Positions 22,428 through 29,927 of a DNA stretch of 64,000 nt are shown here, in pieces. A model generated the notes under the pieces. It was not told the origin of the DNA and did not search any database. It worked only from the letters and a program-made list of their open reading frames with translations. Source of the DNA: DASYKS01 sp031404815. Its GTDB lineage: Bacteria > Acidobacteriota > Thermoanaerobaculia > Multivoradales > UBA5704. Numbering within the stretch: position 1 is the stretch's first letter; each line of letters starts with the position of its first letter. The stretch covers positions 62,001 through 126,000 of the forward strand of contig JANNIH010000088.1 in NCBI GenBank assembly GCA_031404815.1, read 5' to 3'. Position numbers and translations under genes: made by a program.

Positions 22428-23792
22428 CTACCGCTCCCTGTCCGCCGCCCCCTGCGCCGAAAGACCGGTGAACACATCGTCCGGGTTCAAGCCGAGCCAG
22501 GGGTCGGAGTTCGGGGTGAGGAACAGGTCCGCATAAACCCGCTCGTTGAAGGCATCGAGATCGATCGTTTCGTACTCCTCGGCTGCGAGCCAGTCGTGGA
22601 GCACGGCGTGGAGGCCCAGCTCGTTGCGCACGGTGTCGAGCGACAGGAGACTCTCGAAATTCGCCGCCATCCGTTCGGCCTCCGGGCCGGCGCCGAGCCC
22701 CATCTTCCGGCGCAACCGTTCGCGAGCCGCGGGGTCGAGCTGCCAATCTTCGCGATGGTAGTTGGCGACCCCGACCCAGGGGATTCCGTCACCCCAGCGC
22801 TCCCCGGGCGAAGGGGGAAACAGGACGTTCAGCAAACGGATCTCGACGCCGCTCTTGGTCATCGCGAGGCGCGAGGCTTCGACCGCGGTCGGCGGATCGC
22901 CCGCCATCATCGCCGGCTCGACCCGTGCGTTTTTCCCCGTTCGATTTCGGGCCGGAGCGGCGAGCCACTTCTGATACCGGTCGAGATCGGCGCTCAACAT
23001 GCCGGAGAGGCGCAGCGCCTGCTCGGCATGGCGCTCGGCCGAGCCTCGCGCGAACGTTTCGTGGTCGAGCCCGGTCACTTCTCGTGCGACCCGGTCGAGA
23101 TCGTTCAGGTGGCGGAGGAACGCCTGAGGCCCGATGAGACCCGGCAGCGCGTCGAGCAGCCGGCCGCGGGAGTCGAGCGCGTAGTGGATGCTGTTGCCGG
23201 TGATCGTACCGGTGAGGCTCCGGCCGTCCCCCATGTCGATCGTGATCCGCGGCACCGGCCGCACCGACTGCCAATGCAGGATGTACCGCTCGCGCAAGGC
23301 ACGAGAGATCTCCGGGTCGGCATAGAGCACGGTGCGGAAGAACCGGCTGTTGGCGCAGGAGAATTCTTCGTCGAGCCGGCCGAGCAGGCGGAGCGACAGG
23401 ATCGGCTTGGCCGCAGCGAGCGCCGCGGCGCGCGCGGCATCGAGGTCGGTGTACCAATAGAGGTGGGAACCGGCGCAGTCGCGCTGCGCGCAAACTCGAT
23501 CGAGCACCCGGCCGAACTCCGCGTCGCCGATCGTGCGATCTCCCCGGGTTCGGTCGGCCGCGAGCAGCACCTCGATTCCCGAGGGGCCGGCGGCACGGAG
23601 CGCTTTGATCGCCACTTCGGCCGATTCGGGATAGTTCCAGAGCGCTTTGAACGCGAGCTCGGTGAGCGGAGTTGCGGCCGACGGCGCGACGGTGGCGCCG
23701 GAAGCCGCCGGTGCCGGGAGTGCGGAGAGCAACGAGCACGTCGCGAAGATGAGAACGGTCCGGAGACGGTGGGTGAGTGTCAGAGAAATCAT
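22428..23792 (-). CDS. Secreted protein with a thioredoxin-like domain
   Basis: A 454-residue protein with an N-terminal signal peptide (TVLIFATCSLLSALPAPAAS). The middle shows the pattern of a thioredoxin-like domain of the kind in DUF255/YyaL-type proteins: AARAAALAAAKPILSLRLL, a single-Cys EFSCANSRFF and LYADPEISRALRERYI, then PRITIDMGDGRSL and YALDSRGRLLDALPG. The CxxC pair is not present, so it is not a simple oxidoreductase. The C-terminal 40 residues are duplicated as a remnant at 20.7 kb. It is divergent from the two-component system that follows at 23.9 kb. Function unknown; probably periplasmic. Confidence 0.65.
   Translation of the reverse strand: MISLTLTHRLRTVLIFATCSLLSALPAPAASGATVAPSAATPLTELAFKALWNYPESAEVAIKALRAAGPSGIEVLLAADRTRGDRTIGDAEFGRVLDRVCAQRDCAGSHLYWYTDLDAARAAALAAAKPILSLRLLGRLDEEFSCANSRFFRTVLYADPEISRALRERYILHWQSVRPVPRITIDMGDGRSLTGTITGNSIHYALDSRGRLLDALPGLIGPQAFLRHLNDLDRVAREVTGLDHETFARGSAERHAEQALRLSGMLSADLDRYQKWLAAPARNRTGKNARVEPAMMAGDPPTAVEASRLAMTKSGVEIRLLNVLFPPSPGERWGDGIPWVGVANYHREDWQLDPAARERLRRKMGLGAGPEAERMAANFESLLSLDTVRNELGLHAVLHDWLAAEEYETIDLDAFNERVYADLFLTPNSDPWLGLNPDDVFTGLSAQGAADRER
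22451..22568. repeat. 118-bp direct repeat, right copy
   Basis: Matches 20679-20796 at about 97 percent. Here it is the 3' part of the intact secreted-protein gene. The near identity of the two copies, against weak similarity just outside, points to recent copying or gene conversion. Confidence 0.85.
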
Positions 23793-23912
23793 GGGATCCT
23801 CCTTTCAGGACGCCTAAAGCGTAGGACGGGGAGGACTGCCGTACGGTAACGGCTTCGTAACGCCGCGACCCCCTCTGCGCCTGCCGGTTTCGGCTCGGGC
23901 TATGCTCCCGCC

Positions 23913-24629
23913 ATGGCGGCCCATGATCTTGCCCTGATCGTTGAAGACGACTTCGCGATTCGGCGTGGCCTGGTCGATGCGCTCGCTGGCGCCGGGTTCG
24001 CGACGCTCGAAGCGGGCGACGGGGCGAGCGGTGAGGCCTTGGCGCTCGAGCGGCCGGTGCGCCTCGTGCTGCTCGATCTCGTGCTGCCACGCAAAGACGG
24101 CCTTGCCGTGCTGCGCGCGATCCGCGCCGCGAAACCCGCCCTGCCGGTGATCCTGATCACCGCCCGCGGCGCCGAGGACGACCGGGTGGCGGGGCTTCGC
24201 CTGGGCGCCGACGACTATGTAGTGAAGCCGTTCTCGATCCGCGAGCTGCTCGCCCGGATCGACGCCCTCCTCCGCCGCTCTCCGGCGCGCGCAGAAACAC
24301 CCGAGGTCCGTGCGATCCCCGGTGGAGCGATCGATCTGGCGCGCGGCGAGATCCGCTTCGACGACGGCGCGCGCGAGGAGTTGTCGGATCTCGAAGCGCG
24401 GCTGCTCGGCTATCTCGCCGCAGCGGAAGGGCGTCTGGTGCCGCGCGACGAGCTGCTGGTCCGCGTCTGGGAGATCGACCCGCGGCGGATCGAGACGCGC
24501 ACCGTTGATATGACGGTCGCCCGCCTGCGCAAGAAGCTGCGCGACGGGGTGGGTATAGGAGACGGAGCTGAAACGGGCGAGCCGCGTATCCTGCTCACCG
24601 TCCGCGGCCGGGGGTATCGCCTCGCATGA
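23913..24629 (+). CDS. OmpR-family response regulator
   Basis: A 238-residue regulator. The receiver domain has the acidic pair in VEDD (11-13), phosphoacceptor Asp55 in LLLDLVLPRKDG, Thr83 and Lys105 (VVKPF). The C-terminal winged-helix domain carries LSDLEARLLGYLA, LLVRVWEID and TVDMTVARLRKKL, ending in RGRGYRLA. It binds DNA once phosphorylated by the kinase encoded next, whose ATG overlaps its stop (ATGA). The gene is divergent from the thioredoxin-like secreted protein, which is therefore a possible target. Confidence 0.92.
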   Translation: MAAHDLALIVEDDFAIRRGLVDALAGAGFATLEAGDGASGEALALERPVRLVLLDLVLPRKDGLAVLRAIRAAKPALPVILITARGAEDDRVAGLRLGADDYVVKPFSIRELLARIDALLRRSPARAETPEVRAIPGGAIDLARGEIRFDDGAREELSDLEARLLGYLAAAEGRLVPRDELLVRVWEIDPRRIETRTVDMTVARLRKKLRDGVGIGDGAETGEPRILLTVRGRGYRLA

Positions 24630-26299
24630 GATCGCGCGCGCCCCTGCTGGTCGGCTTTGCCGCGGCGCTCGCGGTCCTGATCGGCGCGCTCGCCTGGATC
24701 GCGCGGACCGCGTTCGAGCTGGAGCGCGGCCAGGGGCAAGCCCGCGCGCTCGCCGCCCGCGAGGAGCGCGCCCGCTTGGCGCTCTGGCGGATGGACTCGG
24801 CCCTCTCAGGCTTTCTCGCCCAGGAGAACGCCCGGCCGGTCGGGGGCGCGCTCCCCGGCGGCGATCCGCGGCGACCGTACGATCGCCTCCGCTTCGAGAT
24901 CGACGCGGCAGGAAGGCTCGCGACCGCCGCGGGTGCCCCCTCTCCTCAAGCGCGCGCGCTGCTGGGGCGGGATGCGCTCTTGGCGGCCCTGGCACAAGGG
25001 CCGCTGGGGGTGGCAAAAGAGGAAAGGACCCCAAGGACACCCGGGACGGCAAGGACCAAAGAGAAGAAGGAGAGCGAGGCGCTGGCGGTGGAGGCGGGCC
25101 GGCAGATGGCGCTGAATTCGGTGGAGTTCACGAAGCGCGTCGAGGCAAATCAGATCCAACAGGAGGCGAGCCCTCCTCCGGCCACCGTTCTACCGCCAAG
25201 TCCGCGTCCACCGCTGGTTCGCACTCCGCTCCAGCCGATCTGGATCGGCTCGGAGCTGCTGCTCGCGCGGCGGATCGAGCGGGAGGGGGGCGAGGCGCTC
25301 GAAGGGATCTGGCTCAACCGGGAGGCGCTCTGCGCGAACCTCCTCGGCAGCGTCCGCGATCTCCTCCCGGCGGCGGTTCTGGTGCCGGCCAGAAGCGACG
25401 CCGCCGATCCGGGACGGCGGCTCGCCCTCCTGCCGTTCGAGCTCGATCCGGGTCCGCCGCCGGTTCTTCCCGTCGCCGGCTGGACCGCCGCTCGACTGGG
25501 TCTCGGCGCGGCATCGCTCGCGATTTTGGTCGTGGCGGCCGGGGCCGGGGCGCTGCTGCTCGGCGCGCTCCGGCTCGCCCAAAGACGCGACGATTTCGTC
25601 TCCGCCGTCACCCACGAGCTGCGGACGCCGCTCACCACGTTCCGGATGTACACCGAGATGCTCGATGAGGGGATGGTCCCGGCCGAAAAGACGGCTGAGT
25701 ATCTCGGGACTCTTCGCGCCGAGGCCGAGCGGCTCGGGCAGCTGGTCGAGAACGTCTTCGCGTTCGCCCGCCTGGAACGCGGTGGCCGGGCCGCTCGAAC
25801 CGAAGTGATGACGCTTTCCGACCTGCTCGAACCGGTAGCGCGCCATCTCGCGGTCGATCTGAAGCGCCGCGGCCTCGACTTCGCGCTCCACCTGCCGGCG
25901 GCTCTCCGCGGGCAAACGGTACGGGTCGATTCCGTCGCTGTCGAGCGCATCCTGCAAAACCTCGCGGACAACGCCGCCAAATTCGCCGGGCGGCCGGCCG
26001 ATCCGACCGGCCGGCCACGGTTCGAGATCCGCGCCGAGCGCGCCGCGAAGGGAATCGTGCTCCTCGCCGTGGACGACGGCCCGGGTATCCCTCGGCGAGA
26101 ACGCCGCCGCCTGTTCCGTCCGCTCCGCCGCTCCGCCACCCGCGCCGCCGCCGAAGGCGCCCCCGGGCTAGGGCTCGGCCTCGCGCTCAGTCGCGGTCTG
26201 GCCCGCAGTTTTGGCGGGGACCTGCGCTACGTCGATCGAGCGGAGCGATCGGAGCCAGGCGCCGCGTTCGCGCTCGACTTGCCGCGGGCCGCGAATTGA
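24626..26299 (+). CDS. Membrane sensor histidine kinase
   Basis: A 557-residue kinase: TM1 at about 8-26, a periplasmic region of about 260 residues, and TM2 at about 289-317. The HisKA H-box is VTHELRTPL with His330. The HATPase domain has the N-box LQNLADNAAKF, G1 DDGPGIP and G2 GLGLGLALSRG. The periplasmic part contains a low-complexity stretch (KEERTPRTPGTARTKEKK, about 131-148) that looks like a local expansion, so the input domain is not recognisable. Coupled with the upstream OmpR-type regulator by a 4-bp overlap. Signal unknown. Confidence 0.9.
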   Translation: MRSRAPLLVGFAAALAVLIGALAWIARTAFELERGQGQARALAAREERARLALWRMDSALSGFLAQENARPVGGALPGGDPRRPYDRLRFEIDAAGRLATAAGAPSPQARALLGRDALLAALAQGPLGVAKEERTPRTPGTARTKEKKESEALAVEAGRQMALNSVEFTKRVEANQIQQEASPPPATVLPPSPRPPLVRTPLQPIWIGSELLLARRIEREGGEALEGIWLNREALCANLLGSVRDLLPAAVLVPARSDAADPGRRLALLPFELDPGPPPVLPVAGWTAARLGLGAASLAILVVAAGAGALLLGALRLAQRRDDFVSAVTHELRTPLTTFRMYTEMLDEGMVPAEKTAEYLGTLRAEAERLGQLVENVFAFARLERGGRAARTEVMTLSDLLEPVARHLAVDLKRRGLDFALHLPAALRGQTVRVDSVAVERILQNLADNAAKFAGRPADPTGRPRFEIRAERAAKGIVLLAVDDGPGIPRRERRRLFRPLRRSATRAAAEGAPGLGLGLALSRGLARSFGGDLRYVDRAERSEPGAAFALDLPRAAN

Positions 26300-26404
26300 G
26301 ATTCCCCGCTACTATCAATGAGCTCATAGCGCCTTTCAGAGTCGTGCAGGTATTCGAACTTGCTACCTCCGATATTGACTCGTCCTGCCATGAATTGAAA
26401 CGAA

Positions 26405-26890
26405 GTGCTGGCGGTTGTTGCGCCGGCACTTGCGGCACTTGGCTTTCGGGTCGAAACCGGCAAGCGCGTTTCTGAAAAGATTCCAGTTCCGGTCCTTTTT
26501 GGCCTAGATGGAGTCCTCGAGAAGTCATTTGATGCCGACGCATTTCACGAGACCGCAGGAATGGTGGTTGAGGTCGAAGCGGGCCGCGGCGTTGTCAACA
26601 ATCAATTCCTCAAGGGTCTATTTCAGGCTTGCATGATGACGGATGTGACTGAACTTTCCATCGCCGTTCGCAACGTCTACCGCAACAGCAACGACTTTGA
26701 GCGGGTGTGCCGCTTCTTCGATACGCTATACGCAAGTAGCAGGCTCCAGTTGCCGCTCCATGGCGTCCTAGTGATCGGCTATTTGAGAGCGCGCCGACGA
26801 GACTCTCGACCTTCAAGGCCAGGTCCGGCTCCCATTCATCGAATCTCTCGGCAAGTTTCGGCGCGACGGAGAGCATGGCACTTAAGATAA
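26405..26890 (+). CDS. Hypothetical protein, possible restriction-nuclease-fold family, probably transferred
   Basis: From a GTG at 26405 (an ATG three codons earlier is followed by TGA) the frame encodes 161 residues. The first 124, up to LPLHGVLVIGY, look like a complete conserved family. GKRVSEKIPVPVLFG is followed by FDADAFHETAGMVVEVEAGRG, with an acidic E-x-E pair reminiscent of nuclease-like folds, and by NNQFLKGLFQACMM and FERVCRFFDTLYAS. The last 37 residues (RARRRDSRPSRPG) are basic and of different composition, so the natural stop may have been lost at a recombination junction near 26785. Lower GC than the neighbours suggests acquisition. I recall unnamed homologues of this type; function is unknown. 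Confidence 0.6.
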   Translation: MLAVVAPALAALGFRVETGKRVSEKIPVPVLFGLDGVLEKSFDADAFHETAGMVVEVEAGRGVVNNQFLKGLFQACMMTDVTELSIAVRNVYRNSNDFERVCRFFDTLYASSRLQLPLHGVLVIGYLRARRRDSRPSRPGPAPIHRISRQVSARRRAWHLR

Positions 26891-26969
26891 GGACCTATCG
26901 CCCGCAGGTCAGGCAGTGCGGGCGGTTCGCAGCTCCATCCGTTGCGCCGAAGTTCTCCGGTCCCGACCT

Positions 26970-27794
26970 TCACTTCTGCTCGACGAACGCCACGATCCGC
27001 GCGAACGCGGCCTCTCCCCCTTTGAAGCGGAACGGGAAGCAGCCGAGCCAGACGCGCTGGTCGAGCACTTCGTCGATCTGGCCACCGACGTTTTCAGCGT
27101 GGAAGACGCCGTGGGGGAAGAGCTTGACGTGCATGCACTGGTAGTCGGCCGGCCAGGGGAAGGCCTCATGGAGCGTCATGCCGAGGGCGGCTTCGACTTC
27201 CGGGATCAAATCGGGGCGGGCTTTGCGCACGTTGGTGTTCCACGGATGGTCGGCGGCGATGCAATCGACCCCCAACCAGCGGATCCCGCGATCCAAGATC
27301 CATTGACAAAAGCGCGCCTGCGGCCCCGGGTGCTTCAAAAACATCTTCGGCAGGTCCGGCTTTTCCTGGTTGTGGACCTTGTACCAATCCTCGTTGTAGT
27401 AGTGGTGGTAGCCGGTGTGGATGATCAGAATATCGCCGCGCTCGATGTTGATCCCGGTTTTCTTTTCCCACGCCTCGAAGTGCTCCGGACCGTAGATCTG
27501 ATAGTCGCCGATCCCGAACTGCGAGATGTCCACGATGCACGCCGGCCCAACCAGCGTGTCGAGCGGAATGCTCGCGATATCCGGACCCGGATCGTAAAAG
27601 TGGTACGGCGAATCGAGATGGGTCGCGATGTGGTTGGTGGTCGACAAGAACTGCGCGTTCACCCCTTCGAACGCCAGCCGCTTCACCCACTTGACCGTCG
27701 GTCCCTCGTAGAACGCAAACGAGGGGGAATCGACGCTGAAGTTCTGCGATAGATCGAGGACCTTCACCTTGCTCATGTCGTACGGGACGTACAT
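26970..27794 (-). CDS. Cyclase family (kynurenine formamidase-like) hydrolase
   Basis: A 274-residue metal hydrolase of the cyclase family. The metal-binding motif HIATHLDSPYHF (HxxTHxDxPxH) is intact, followed by DISQFGIGDYQ and later GDILIIHTGYHHYY, WLGVDCIAADHP and HVKLFPHGV. Family members open amide or ring bonds, for example N-formylkynurenine. GGAGGAG lies six bases before the ATG at 27794. The gene follows the DUF1116 and FdrA genes on the same strand with a 31-bp gap, so a role in the same catabolic route (carbamoyl/ureide or related amide breakdown) is likely but not proven. Confidence 0.85.
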   Translation of the reverse strand: MYVPYDMSKVKVLDLSQNFSVDSPSFAFYEGPTVKWVKRLAFEGVNAQFLSTTNHIATHLDSPYHFYDPGPDIASIPLDTLVGPACIVDISQFGIGDYQIYGPEHFEAWEKKTGINIERGDILIIHTGYHHYYNEDWYKVHNQEKPDLPKMFLKHPGPQARFCQWILDRGIRWLGVDCIAADHPWNTNVRKARPDLIPEVEAALGMTLHEAFPWPADYQCMHVKLFPHGVFHAENVGGQIDEVLDQRVWLGCFPFRFKGGEAAFARIVAFVEQK

Positions 27795-27825
27795 GGTTTC
27801 TCCTCCAAGTTTCGGATGACTACCT

Positions 27826-29082
27826 TCAGATGCCGTAGCGCTCCGCGAACGCGATCAGCGCACTTTCAAACAGCGCGAGCGGCGGGCGGACCAGGCCGGC
27901 TCCCACCTGCCCCACCCCCGCCTCCTTGTGGGCGATGCCGGTGTTGACGCGCGGCGGGATTTGCAGCTCGACCACTTTGCGTAGATCGATCCCCACGGGC
28001 GTGCCGCGGAAGCCGAGCGCGGGAATGGTCCAATGGGGGTGCTCGGCGGCGGTGATCTCGTACATTTCGAGGGTGGCGTCTCTAGCGTCTTCGGGTCGGC
28101 CGCCGATGAAGGTGACGATCGCGGGCGCGGCGGCCATCGCGAACGCGCCGATCCCGGCCGTCTCGGTGATCGTCGAGTCGCCGATGTCAGGATTCGCGTC
28201 GGCGTTCGTGAAGCCCGGAAAGTAGAGCCCGTCGGGCACCGCGGCCGGTGCCGTGAACCAACGGTCGCCTATCCCTGAGACGCGGATGCCGAAGTCGGTG
28301 CCGTTCCGCGCCATGGTCGAAACGATCGTGCTCCCGGGGACCCCATGCCCCGCGTCCGCCATCGACTTGCAGGCCGCCATCACCGGATTGAGCACCGAGA
28401 GCGGGTTCGCGCCCAAGAACTCGAGGATCTCGCGCGCGTCGGGGGTTCCCGCCCCAGATCCGATCAGGTGCGGCGCGAGCGATTTCAGGAACAGCAGCGA
28501 GCCCGCCTTGTTCCGGTTGTGCCCTTCGTCCCCCATGTGGAGCGCTTCGGCGATCAGCGCGCGCAGATCGAGTCCCCCCGCCTGTTCAATCGCGGCGGAG
28601 AGCGCGGGCGCCATCGTCTCGTTCATCCAGCGGAGCTTAGCCAATACTTGCGGGTCGAACGCGCCGTAGCGCAGCACCTTGCCATACCCTTCGTTCAGGT
28701 TCGAGAACGTGCGCCGGCCTGAAGCTTCGTCCTCCAGCACGTAGACCTGCATCGAAGGGGAGATCACGCCGGCCATCGGCCCGACCGCGCCGCGATGGTG
28801 GCAGGGCTCGAACGCCACCTCGCCGCATTCGATCAGCGCCACCGCTTCGGCTTCCGATTTCGCCCGTCCTTCATAGAGGAGAGCGCCGATCACCGCGCCG
28901 CGCAACGGCCCCGACATGCGATCCCATTCGATCGGCGGCCCGGCGTGGAGTAGCAGGTGGTCGGGAAAATCGACGATCGCCTCGCGCGCAGGCGCCACCC
29001 CCACCAGCCGCGGCCGCGCGGCGGTCATCCGCTCGATCGCGGTGCGGTTGGCCTGGTCGATGTCCGGTGTCGCGTCCGTCAT
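27826..29082 (-). CDS. DUF1116 protein (YlbE/AllG-like, oxamate carbamoyltransferase subunit family)
   Basis: A 418-residue protein typical of DUF1116. DRMSGPLRGAVIGALLYEG sits near the N-terminus, EPCHHRGAVGPMAGVISPSM follows, then EALHMGDEGHNRNKAGS, VSTMARNGTDFGIRVSG and VNTGIAHKEAGVGQVGAG. In E. coli the equivalent (ylbE, renamed allG) acts with FdrA (AllF) and YlbF (AllH) as oxamate transcarbamylase in anaerobic allantoin use. Here the ATG at 29082 overlaps the stop of the FdrA-like gene (ATGA), but no AllH or carbamate kinase gene is nearby. The substrate may therefore differ from oxamate. Confidence 0.88.
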   Translation of the reverse strand: MTDATPDIDQANRTAIERMTAARPRLVGVAPAREAIVDFPDHLLLHAGPPIEWDRMSGPLRGAVIGALLYEGRAKSEAEAVALIECGEVAFEPCHHRGAVGPMAGVISPSMQVYVLEDEASGRRTFSNLNEGYGKVLRYGAFDPQVLAKLRWMNETMAPALSAAIEQAGGLDLRALIAEALHMGDEGHNRNKAGSLLFLKSLAPHLIGSGAGTPDAREILEFLGANPLSVLNPVMAACKSMADAGHGVPGSTIVSTMARNGTDFGIRVSGIGDRWFTAPAAVPDGLYFPGFTNADANPDIGDSTITETAGIGAFAMAAAPAIVTFIGGRPEDARDATLEMYEITAAEHPHWTIPALGFRGTPVGIDLRKVVELQIPPRVNTGIAHKEAGVGQVGAGLVRPPLALFESALIAFAERYGI

Positions 29083-29828
29083 TTCGTGCTCCGGGCCTTC
29101 ATCCTGCGGAGGATGCCCGCCAGCCGCTCGTCCCCACCGGCGGGCGGGCGCCAATCGACGTGCATGGCGGAAATCCCTTGAGCGAGGAGGCTATCGCAGA
29201 ACGTCTCGACGCCGACGTTGATCGCGACGAGCGGCGCGGCCAAGTCTTCGAGCGGAACCGGCACCCTGGCAGGTTCCGGGGCAGGGCCGAGGCGCTCCCA
29301 AGCGAGCTCCACCATCTCTTCGACGGTGGCCACAATCCGTGCTCCCGCGCGGCGGAGCGTCTCGCCCTGTTCGGCCAGCCCTTGCGGATCTTCGTCCGTC
29401 CCCACGATCAGCACGGCGATCTCCAAGCGGCGGGCTTCGTCCACAGCCGCAGCGAGAGCGCGCTCGATCTCCGGCGCGAGCACCCCGGCCGGATCGGCGT
29501 GCGAACCGTCACCGAGCACAACGTCGAGAAGGATCAAGCCGACGGATCGGTCGGAGGCCTCGGCGCGCAATCGGCGCAGGCGGAGATCGGGATCGATCAT
29601 CGGATGGAGCCGGCCGACCGTGAATTCGTCCGCGCCCAAGTCCAGAATTGCGTGGCCCTCGCCCGAGCCGCGGGCCGGATCGGCGAGCGGCAAGGACGAG
29701 CCGATCGGCGCGTTCGAGAAGATCGGATCGAACGCGATCTGGAGCCCGAGCTGGACTTCGTAAGCGAGCGTCCCCCCGGCGAACAGGCCGCGGAGAAAAC
29801 CGCTGGGGCGCGCCGGGACAGCCCTCAC
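29079..29828 (-). CDS. FdrA/AllF C-terminal half (5'-truncated)
   Basis: The 249-residue product aligns with the last 45 percent of E. coli FdrA. SGFLRGLFAGGTLAYE matches SGFICGLYTGG, HAILDLGADEFTVGRLHPMID matches the ligase-CoA region, and the end AINVGVETF...VDWRPPAGGDERLAGIL matches the FdrA C-terminus. The N-terminal CoA-binding Rossmann domain is missing. The frame begins with a GTG at 29828 (VRAVPARPSG) that lies inside the left arm of a palindromic element, so the truncation break coincides with that element. It may be an active half-protein if the N-terminal half is encoded elsewhere, or a decaying gene. The four-base overlap with the DUF1116 gene is intact. Confidence 0.75.
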   Translation of the reverse strand: MRAVPARPSGFLRGLFAGGTLAYEVQLGLQIAFDPIFSNAPIGSSLPLADPARGSGEGHAILDLGADEFTVGRLHPMIDPDLRLRRLRAEASDRSVGLILLDVVLGDGSHADPAGVLAPEIERALAAAVDEARRLEIAVLIVGTDEDPQGLAEQGETLRRAGARIVATVEEMVELAWERLGPAPEPARVPVPLEDLAAPLVAINVGVETFCDSLLAQGISAMHVDWRPPAGGDERLAGILRRMKARSTK

Positions 29829-29927
29829 CCCCGGCCCCTCTCCCACAGGGAGAGGGGAGAACAGCAACGAGGTCTCTTCGTCTTGCTCCCCTCTAACTGT
29901 GGGAGAGGGGCCGGGGGTGAGGGCTGT
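29818..29927. repeat. 110-bp palindromic element carrying start codons of two divergent genes
   Basis: Left arm 29818-29857 and right arm 29888-29927 are complementary at 38 of 40 positions, around a 30-nt loop. The core CCCCGGCCCCTCTCCC is the widespread interspersed element behind spurious LTPGPSPTVRGE peptides. Each arm contains GTGAGGGCTGTC. On the minus strand this GTG (29828) opens the FdrA fragment; on the plus strand the twin GTG (29917) opens trmFO. Any promoter for either gene must lie in or beyond the element. Confidence 0.88.

Noticed and set aside
26227..26463. Minus-strand frame containing MAGRVNIGGSKFEYLHDSERRYELIDSSG
   Set aside because: Reads like protein for 35 residues but has no ribosome binding site, and it runs into the kinase gene; possibly another remnant, not supportable alone.
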